The position numbers and the translations under genes are program-made. 64,000 nucleotides of DNA from Heterotrichella gracilis. Its lineage: Eukaryota > Sar > Xanthophyceae > Tribonematales > Xanthonemataceae. The notes under the pieces are model-generated. The model was not told the origin of the DNA. It was given only the letters and a program-made list of their open reading frames with translations, and made no database searches. How positions within the stretch are numbered: position 1 is the stretch's first letter; each line of letters opens with the position of its first letter. Below are positions 56,237 to 64,000 of this stretch, one piece after another. Location: the NCBI GenBank assembly GCA_032358255.1, contig JAULBX010027163.1, forward strand, positions 154,891 to 218,890, in the 5' to 3' direction.

Positions 56237-57376
56237 TCCTCTCGCCTTGGGTGGTTGTGAACCCAGGTTGTATTATATTTTCTTGCTTTTAATAGGCGGT
56301 CAGTGAAATTATGGAGTGTATTTACAATAAATGTTTTTATTGCGCGTGACCAATTTCTTTGCACTAGAACTCCTTCTGGAATACTGCAGTTAAATTCCGT
56401 TATTGACGACTGCTATATCACCATTATTTGGCATTTCACAATTATGTGGACAAGTGGAGTGGGCCAAGGGTGCTGCAGCATGGGGTGCAACAACGAGCAT
56501 TGCAGAGTGTTCTTATACCTGTTCCTAGGTATGCAGCGGTGCTTGGGACCTGCTCTGGAGACGTGGAAATTTGACCACTTCAGGGACAGGATGTAGCACC
56601 ATGCTCCTGAAGGGGTCAGTAGCCAATGTTCCCAGAGCAGGCCCCAAGTACCGCTGGATACGTGGGGACAGGTACGAGAACACTCAGCCAGCATTGCACC
56701 CCATAGTTGAAGAGTTGGCATTGCTGTGGGGTGCTGCATGGCCGGTACAGCATGATCAGAGCCAGGGACCATTTCCTGTGTGGTTTGGTGCAAAATGACA
56801 ATATCAGGTGACAAGCCAGGGGAAAGTGGGGTCGCCTGTTGCGTGTGCCCGGCCACATGGTGGATCGTGTGTTGAGTCGCAGACCCCATAACTGTTGGCA
56901 TGACTGCCACCCATGTGCACTGTCTGTCTGCTGGGCTGCATGGCAGACGGTGCATCAAATGCATGTGGAATACCTTTCTGAGGGGTGACCCCAACCTGGG
57001 GTGCACTGACCACTGATGAAAGTTAATTGATTTTAATTTTGGGTATGTGCTGCTGTCCTCGTTATCAATCCTGCTCTTTGTCCCTGGCTGCAATCGTGCA
57101 CGTGATTTCTTACGGGCACCCCTTTTTGTGGGCTTTTTTGGCCAGAAACTTTCCGACACAAACTCTTCGTGTTGGCAACGGTTGAAAGGCCTTCCTGTCG
57201 AAACTCGGGGGTTTAATTGCGGATGTTTAGTGGCCAATGCGTTGTTTTGGTTGCAACCAAACCTCCCCACTGCGGTTCCTACGCCTAAGGGCATAGCTGA
57301 ACCATGGGTTGCTGGGTCTGAACCCCCCAGCCAGACAGAGGGACACACCCCACATCAGCCGGATTTCTTGCTCGTC
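56237..57376. other. Intergenic region with a foldback repeat
   Basis: Between the SAC3-like stop and the start of the low-complexity gene, both plus strand. It contains the inverted repeat at 56479-56705. The frame of the downstream gene is open from 57047 but without an ATG before 57377. No other gene was seen. Confidence 0.5.
56479..56705. repeat. Foldback (inverted) repeat of about 225 bp
   Basis: The best-matching arms are 56505-56558 and 56632-56685 (54 bases each, about 85-90% identical), for example ccagagcaggccccaagtac against the inverse of gtgcttgggacctgctctgg. Weaker similarity continues inwards to about 56600 and outwards (gcaccccat at both ends), so the whole stretch can fold on itself. 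Confidence 0.75.
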
Positions 57377-60300
57377 ATGGCAGCCCCCGCAGGCAACGGC
57401 CCAATGAACGCGGTGGCAGCAACTTCTGCAGCGGATACCGCTCTATCCGGCGCTGTGGCTGAGGGCTCGCAAGGGGCTGGAGCTGACTCGCCGAGTTACG
57501 GGCACCATTCCCCCGTGAGTGACTCTGCCTGTGCGTTACAAGCTCTGGCTGGCTCGCCTGAGAGCTGCAAACGGTTGGTAATTGGCCTTTTCCGCGTGTT
57601 GCAGAGGGCTGCACGGAGCCAGGTGTCCACCGCCCTGTCGTTCGATGGGCCACTGCCTGTGGAAGGCTCTGCAGCTGCCCCGTCGAGGTCGGGCGACCAA
57701 GAAAGCGCCTTGTCTGCTGCCGAGCACGAAGGTGAGCCAAAACACGTCGGGTCTTCCCACACAGCTTTACTGGTGTTTGGGACAGGTTAAGTCGTTTCAC
57801 AAGCTGCGAATTGCTGTTGGGTGCAAAGCAGAGGACTCGTCTGTGGCCATTATGGATGTTGGCACAATGTGCTACCTAGAGCAGGGGCACTGTTGACCAA
57901 ATATGGTTTTGCCCACTTTGCAGTCCATCTCTAGGTTTTGCAGCTTACCTGCCGTCGTTTTGTCAGTCCTGTGATCCCACAAGTGTTATGGCTTTTCCAC
58001 TGCAACTGCCAATCCTTTTCCCTGTAGGAGAGCACTCTTCCAACCCTCTGCACGGCCTGCAAGTCACCAGTGCGCCTGGCTACTATGCACCACACGCCAC
58101 CGCAAGCCTGCTCTCGGCAGCTATGTCCTCAGCACCTGCTGCCGCAAGGCGGAAGCGCCAGGGCCAGCAGCACCTGTACCGCTCCAACAGCCTAGTCTCC
58201 CACGGCAGCGCCACCGGGGAGGCCACTAGGAGAAACCAAACCCAGGCCAATGCAAACGGCCAAGGACAGGTCAACCTGCAGGGCACCAGAAGCTTTGAGG
58301 ACGTGAGTGCGCTGCTTTGCTGCTGCACCTTGGTGTTGCTCTTCACCTGCTTTTTGGTAGTCATCAGTGTGCAATCTATTGCAATAGTATTGTCCAGCTG
58401 TGCAGCTTCAAGCTCGACAGGCCTTACAATTGTCTGCGTCCACCAGGCAAGTCAAGCTGGGTAGGCCTTTACCACATTCTTTTTGTGCTGCGCAGTACTC
58501 AGGTGCCCGGCCAAAGCACAGCAAGCGCCGGCTAGGCAGGGATGCTGGTGGCGAGAGTCAGGCCGACGCCACAGACCAGCAGCCTCACCAGCCTACAAAC
58601 CATGCGGTGCATTCCGCGCCCCGGTCAGCCCACCACAGGCCACCCACCAGCCTCTACCGGCCGCAGCTGCCAAACACGCCCCTGTCACAATTCCCAACGC
58701 ACTGGCAGCTGCCGCCACCAGAAGGGACCAGTAACCACAGGCCAGGGCTGAGGATGCACGCACAGAACAGCCGGTCTATTCCTCCTTCCGGCGTCCTCCC
58801 CCTTCCTCCCGCGCACCTGTGGCCGAGGTCAGAGAACGGCTATGGAGGCACCTCAGAGGCGCAGCAGTCCTTCCCACCCATGCTCACTGGCCAGTTGCAG
58901 CCTCCTGAACCCACTGCGGCTCAACAGCTGGCAAATGGGGGTGAAGCCAATGGCGCGGGTGCGTTTGGCGCGCTTCCAGGCATGCACCACGCGGGGTCCT
59001 TGGATACCAATGTGGCGCAGCAGCCATCCCTCTCTGTGATTGGCCTCATCACGGGGGATGGAGGGGTGCACAACTACTCTGATGTGGAGGACCAGCCTGC
59101 CCACCGCCAGCGCGGCAACAGGCAGTCGGTGTCGCAGCAAACCTACCCTCCCTCGGTGCCCGCCGACCAGGGCCAGCACCATCCGGCGCAGGCGCAGTCG
59201 GCCGCCGACGTCGCAGTCGGGGCGCGGTCGGCGTCGCCGCCGGCGGGCGGCGCGCTGTCCCGGGAAGGCAGCCGCGCCAACGACGACGTCGCCATGCTGC
59301 TGGACCAAACGGTGCAAGACCCTCATGAACCCATGGACATGCAGCAGCCTGGGGGGGGCAAGGGCACTGGGCAGGCGGCGGCGCAGGGGCACAGCCAGTC
59401 CCCGCACCGCCGCTCTGCGCCGGCCACCAGTGCGGTGTCGCCGAACCGCCACCACGCGCGGGCCAACTCGGAGTGCGTGGGGCCCTCCATCCAGCGCGAG
59501 AACTACCCGGGGCTTCAAGAGTGCACGGCGGGGTCCATGCCCATCGACCAGCAGTGTGAGCCAGGGTATGGCGGCCAGTCCACCCACGGCGCGGCATCCG
59601 TCCACGCCACAGTGCTCTCTGAGGACGACCCCACATCGGATTTGGACACCGACCGCTCCTCCATGCACCGCGCAGCCTCCGCCGCGCGGCCCGCGGCGGG
59701 CAGCGACCAGCTCCGCAGCTGGCAGCCGCATGACTACCACGGCTCCCGCCACACGGGTGGGGCCATGTCCCCGGCGCGCTCGGCCGCGGCGGCGGCGGCC
59801 CCCGAGGAGCACCCGCACCCCATGAGCATGAACACCACGGTGGGGCTGCTGGAGGTGGGGCAGGGCTTCCACGCCGCTGCGGACCAGGAGGTTGGGAATA
59901 ACAATAGTGTGGAGGCTGCGACGGTGGGTAGCCTGGGCCAGGCGCAGCACCAGCGGCACCCGCAGCAGGGCCAGGAGCAGCCACAGGCATCGGTGAGCGG
60001 GGCCACGCTGGCGTCGCTGCAGCAGCCGGCGTACGCGACGGGCACCGCGGATGGGGCGTACGCTGATGGCGGTGCGTGCATGCATATGGCGCATATGGTA
60101 AATGACTAGGTTTGTGCGGGTGCGCCTGCGCTGACAATGTGCCCCCCACCTTGAACCAGGTGTCTCCCCCGTTGTTTTGTGACCACCCGGTGCGCAAGTT
60201 TAGGTTGTGTGTGAATGTGGTGGTGGCTGCATGCAGGTGGGGAGGGTGGCGAGGCAGGCGGGTGCTCCGCCCCCATACCAGCTGAGCATGCGACTCCCTT

Positions 60301-62601
60301 TGAGGCTGACAGCACCTCCCGCATGAGCATGGGCAAGGAGCTAGGTGTGAATCCCGACACATGTCCCCTCTCCCCTTCCCTGTCACCGGTTCGCACCGCC
60401 TGTCTTATGCACACTCAGCAGGATGCGCTGCCATGATCAGGGGTACACCAAATGTACTATGTAGTGTTGAAGTTAGTATGCTTGATATGTACTAGTAGAG
60501 TAGTATACCCCTGCCATGATCTACTGCTGGCAGCTTGTGCATCCTGCTGCATGCGCGAGGGGGCGATCAGGTCTTGCCTTGCACGCATGCAACTTGGCAG
60601 CTGTTATTGCTGTGCGCCTCTTGTCCCAGTATGCTACCTGGCCCAGCAAGATATTAACGCTGAGGGAGTTAATTTTGATGTTCGATGGAGCTCACCCACA
60701 TGGGATGCCAGGGCCGTCTTGCTCAGTTAGTTGGTACATGTACTCAGCACAGGAACCAGTTCTACAGTCTGCATTCCATGCTTGACGCATGTCTGCCCTT
60801 TCCTGGCAGTTGCTCATTGCATCGTTCCCTTTTGTGTTTCAGGAGGCGGCGCCAGCAGCTACAAGCACGGGGGAGGCAGCGTGTCCCAGACCTCCCACAT
60901 GCACGCCCACGCGCCCGCCGCGGTGCAGTACAACATGTTTGCAACCAGCAACAGCACAACGCGCGCGGCGCTGGTGCTCGCACCCCCACAATCTGTGGTC
61001 ACCACCGCCGCCGCTCACATGCATGAGAGCCTGGCGCAAGGGGTGGTAGAGGGGCATCAGGATAACAATCCGGCGGCGGCGGCAAGCTCGGCAGTGCATG
61101 CTGCGGCGCTGGGGCTGATGCATCCTGACACCGCGGCGGGGCTCCATGCGGCGTGGTTGGCGGCAGTGCTGCAGGCTGCGCAGGGCAATGGCAGCCTCCC
61201 GGGGGCGCTGCCGGCCATGTCTGGCAATGGTGCAGGGAGCCACGCTGGGTAAGCATGCACTGTCATTATGAGCATTCATTTCTGCACTGCCATGTGTTGG
61301 CTTGCATATGGGCAGCCTCCCTTACACCCTCAATGATGCAAATCCTGTCTGGGTTCGTGGTGCTGCTTCCGTGTGCGCATCCACTGACCATCCTTGATTA
61401 TGATGGCGGGGTGGGCGGGGTGCCCTGCTTTGTGTGTCATGTAATCACGTGCTGATGTGCGCCTTGGCGTCATTCCTCTCAGGCATGCCGCACGCCACCA
61501 CACCGACGCCGCGCAGTCGCACCCACCCATCAGCCACCGCATGCTGCAAGCAGCACTGGAGCGGCACCCCCAACCCCTGCCGCACAGCCACCATTACGCT
61601 AACGGCCACGCGCCGCCTCTGCACCACCACCAACAGCATGGGTCGGCAGCCAATGGTGTCAGCCACGTGGGGAGCGCTCTGCCCCACCCAGGGCCTGCCC
61701 ATCACCAGCCACAGCCTGCGCTTACCATCGTGCAACATGCAGGTAGGCACCTCCAAGCGCTGTGCTAACTGTGGAATCATGTGCACTTGCCTGCACATTC
61801 GGGTATAACGCTTCCAACTCCCGCCAATGCGGCTCTGCCAAAGACTTTTGCCAGCACATCCAATTCATGTCAATGCATGCTGCCAACCGGAGTTTGCATC
61901 CATAGAAAATATAAATATTGCATGGGCAACCACGGGTGCATCCCCCTCCGCACGTGTTCACCCCCTCCCCTCCCAACCGCGCAGAGGCCGATGGACCAGG
62001 CGTGGACTCCCGCCCCCGCGCCCCTCACGGCGCCACCGCCAGCGTAAACGGGGCCCACGAGGAGAGCGGCATGCAAACCAGCGCCATGCAAAACAGCGCC
62101 ATGCAGATGGGGTCGCAGCACACTGCGGGGCAGGAGGGTGCGGAGGGCGCTGAGCCCTGCCCAGCTGACAGCACTGAGTTCACCTCTCCGTCCAAGGCGC
62201 TGTCACCAGGTGAGGCTGGCTTGGCGGTTTTCACAACATACAAATGGCTGAAAAAAAGGAAGGGTTTCATACTTCCATGTCTTTATCAACCTTGATTTAT
62301 TGTTCCTTATTAACGAGTATCAAGTATATCTATTTTTTTGTATTAATCTGTTATCAAGAGCTGTACTGGATATTTAAACTGATTAATGGCGCCAAAGAAC
62401 AAGAGCACACAGGCTCGACTGCTGGCCTCGTTGGAGCCACATGCGTCAGCAGGGTCTTGCTGTTGCCGTATCGCTAAGCTGCTGCCGCTGCTTTGCCCCG
62501 CAGGCCAGCGGCGGAAGGAGGGTCAGAAGCGCAAGCGCAGCGGGCGGGGGGACACCACCAGCACCTCCAACGTGCCAGAGGCGTGCTCAGGCATGGCGTA
62601 G
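57377..62601 (+). CDS. Large low-complexity, His/Gln/Ala-rich protein of unknown function
   Basis: Eight exons join in phase to 1100 residues: 57377-57731, 58028-58302, 58496-60071, 60237-60344, 60843-61248, 61483-61742, 61985-62209 and 62504-62601. The sequence is mostly Ala, Gln, His, Pro and Ser, with stretches such as HHYANGHAPPLHHHQQHG and a SAMQ repeat (TSAMQNSAMQMG). Basic clusters (ARRKRQGQQ, RRLGRD and KEGQKRKRSGRG near the end) look like nuclear localisation signals. The most ordered part is near residues 55-85 (CKRLVIGLFRVLQRAARSQV). A nuclear regulatory role is a guess; no domain was recognised. The donor at 60072 was preferred to one at 60098 because only it fits the next exons. 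Exon 60237-60344 has phases that allow it to be skipped without a frame change. The stop codon TAG is part of a TTTAGGG tract. Confidence 0.7.
60438..60513. mobile_element. 76-bp MITE candidate with CAGGGGTA terminal inverted repeats and 7-bp target duplication
   Basis: Starts CAGGGGTACACCA and ends with the inverse of CAGGGGTATACTA (11 of 13 matching). It is flanked on both sides by ccatgat (60431-60437 and 60514-60520). A CAGGGG-type end with a 7-8 bp target duplication is the pattern of hAT-superfamily non-autonomous elements. There is no coding capacity. It lies in an intron of the low-complexity gene and shares its ends with the element at 23233. Confidence 0.65.
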
Positions 62602-62613
62602 GGTTTAGGGTTT
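62599..62613 (+). repeat. Telomere-like tract overlapping a stop codon
   Basis: tagggtttagggttt begins with the TAG stop of the low-complexity gene. Confidence 0.85.
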
Positions 62614-63812
62614 GTGTAGCAATGACAGAGGCCATGGCAGGACTGTATGGGTTGTAAATATCAGTCTGAGTTTAAATCCGCCTTTTTGAAAGTGTGTTTG
62701 TGAGCCGCAATGTCTTACACAGCCGCAGCTTGTGGCATTATCACAGTGGCCGTACTATCTTGCCTTCTTTGTCAATGGGTTTCGTGCGCTGCCAGTGGTG
62801 GTTATTCTGGCAAGCTATGGGCAAAAGGTATCATCTTTGAATGGTGCCATGATGGGGAAGTACATTGCTGTTGCCATGGTTGCAGTGATGTAGACTGTGT
62901 TATGCTGTACCCAATGGCTGCAGACTTTGGCATCGTATATGAACAAGGTTCCGTCTTTGTAATATGCAGTTTAGTACGTTGCTTGTCTACCCAGCTGAAT
63001 GTGCACAGGTGCATAGCCTACATAGTTAACCCTAAACAGTTTTTTGGACGCATGCGCTGTGGGTGACGTCCTTTCCCCCTTGGGTTGTGGGCCATGGTGA
63101 CCTACATGGCGCCATGACCGTGAGTGTGCTTTGTTTATAGTCATTCAATCTGAATTGGGACTGAGCTTTGAGACCTCGTTGTAGCCTATGAAACATTATG
63201 ACCTAATAGGTAGTATGGCCTATTTGTGGCAACCGTTGCTTGCCGCTATGAGCATATACATATGTGCATACTTTAGTGACACTTCGAAGGTCAGCTTTAC
63301 TTTCTTCTGTCAATTTAATTTGATTCACACAAGAGTCTGAATCTGGTGGTGTTTACTGATCATGATGCATGGATGAATTCATGCTTAAGCTTCCTTTAGT
63401 GGATCACATCAGAGCTTGAGATCCTTGTGATAACGACAAACATTCAGAATGGTTGTCGTTTTGCACCCTCTGTGTGGCATTGCCAGTTGTGCACCCTCTG
63501 GTAGCGGCCACTCGCATCAGAGTGTGAGGCAATGATGGAAATTCTAAAGCATGCCAGGCCTGTAGCATGGGAAGCAGTACCAAAGAGTGGAAAATACGGC
63601 CATCTGCTGGAGGCCTTGAATCAAAAATACACTGCGAGCCAGACAGAGCATCAATACTCGCGATGTAATTGGATATTCTTTATTTTTTCAGGCTTGCCTG
63701 CCTGTATTAAAGATCAGGCAGTACTAGGTTATTAATGTCAGCTTATCAGTGGGTGAGCGGTCAGCGCGCAGTGAAGCACTCATGGACAGCGCAGCTACAT
63801 CAGTGGATTGCT
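62602..63812. other. Intergenic region, no gene seen
   Basis: Frames at 62710-63066 and 63532-63735 are open but show no recognisable protein and no consistent splicing. The stretch from 63100 to 63500 is AT-richer. Confidence 0.5.
62653..62657 (+). promoter_or_regulatory. Possible polyadenylation signal (TGTAA)
   Basis: TGTAA, the common green-algal poly(A) signal, about 50 bases after the stop of the low-complexity gene. Short motif, so weak evidence on its own. Confidence 0.35.
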
Positions 63813-64000
63813 ATGGATGGAGCTGAGGATCCGGCGTCAGGGGATGGAGTGACTCAGGCAGGGAACCACAGGCAGGGCGGCTACGGCTCCTCGGCCTGGT
63901 CCACCGAAACTCAATTAGAGCATGCGCACCCCCAGGCACATGGCCACAGACCCCTCGCGGGGGAATTGGTTGATGCCAGCGCGGTAGCAAGCCAGCCTTG
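63813..64000 (+). CDS. Start of an open reading frame running off the right edge
   Basis: An ATG at 63813 opens 62 codons to the window end without a stop: MDGAEDPASGDGVTQAGNH, then Gly/Ser- and His-rich sequence (GYGSSAWSTETQLE, AHGHRPLAGE). Composition resembles the disordered parts of coding exons in this window. No family recognised. The competing ATG at 63817 hits a stop within twelve codons. Confidence 0.4.
   Translation, partial: MDGAEDPASGDGVTQAGNHRQGGYGSSAWSTETQLEHAHPQAHGHRPLAGELVDASAVASQP

Noticed and set aside
60072-60109. Stop-ended form of the low-complexity protein at 60109
   Set aside because: The donor at 60072 fits the following four exons in phase; reading through would discard them. 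It remains possible as an isoform.
49156-62601. Long open frames on the strand opposite confirmed exons, such as 58853-60094 (-), 59049-60386 (-) and 53679-54545 (-)
   Set aside because: They mirror high-GC or low-complexity exons on the other strand and lack splice partners or family signatures.
1-64000. Chromosome end suggested by TTTAGGG tracts
   Set aside because: Tracts have two to four units, both orientations, and are inside genes; a telomere would be one long oriented array.
1-64000. tRNA, rRNA, CRISPR or prokaryotic operon
   Set aside because: No B-box-like arm with matching acceptor stem, no rRNA stretch and no regularly spaced direct repeats were found; the gene structure is eukaryotic.

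Overview
The window is nuclear DNA from a green alga, most likely a chlorophyte. Genes are split into many short coding exons separated by GT-AG introns. One gene encodes PsaO, a photosystem I subunit of the green lineage. One secreted protein has the Ser-Pro-rich spacer typical of volvocine and chlorophyte wall glycoproteins. Short CCCTAAA/TTTAGGG tracts (Arabidopsis-type telomere unit) are scattered through introns, flanks and two exons. I joined exons by hand. In every multi-exon model the splice phases agree across all the junctions given, which is the main support for the coordinates. The 5' ends of four genes could not be resolved.

Layout, left to right: C-terminal exons of a SET-domain histone methyltransferase (+, 362-812); a bestrophin-family anion channel (-, 1523-5084); a 1423-residue membrane protein with a C-terminal RING finger (+, 6496-14917); a head-to-head pair of homologous secreted cysteine-rich proteins (-, 16469-19622 and +, 20465-23517); a secreted sorbosone/glucose dehydrogenase-like beta-propeller (+, 25217-28598); a divergent cyclophilin (-, 29061-31371); a 63-residue COX7a-like subunit (-, 32143-32420); EMC2 (+, 32923-35158); a BRD7/9-type bromodomain protein (-, 36219-39809); an alpha/beta hydrolase (-, 40718-44031); MsrA (+, 45034-46605); PsaO (-, 47095-48370); alpha-SNAP (-, 49156-50163); a TraB-domain protein (-, 50780-53104); a SAC3/GANP-like protein (+, 53889-56236); an 1100-residue low-complexity protein (+, 57377-62601); and the start of one more reading frame at the right edge (63813-64000).

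Most genes are housekeeping genes with unrelated roles, and I see no operon-like pathway cluster. Many neighbours are head to head. The one pair that looks like a functional unit is the two secreted cysteine-rich paralogues, which face away from a shared 0.84-kb upstream region. They look like a lineage-specific extracellular-matrix family that I cannot name.

The most unusual genome-level pattern is repeated in four genes: a truncated, diverged copy of an exon end sits in the intron next to the true exon. Other non-gene structure includes two short elements with CAGGGGTA-type terminal inverted repeats (hAT-like MITE candidates), a foldback repeat of about 225 bp, and many interstitial telomere-like tracts.
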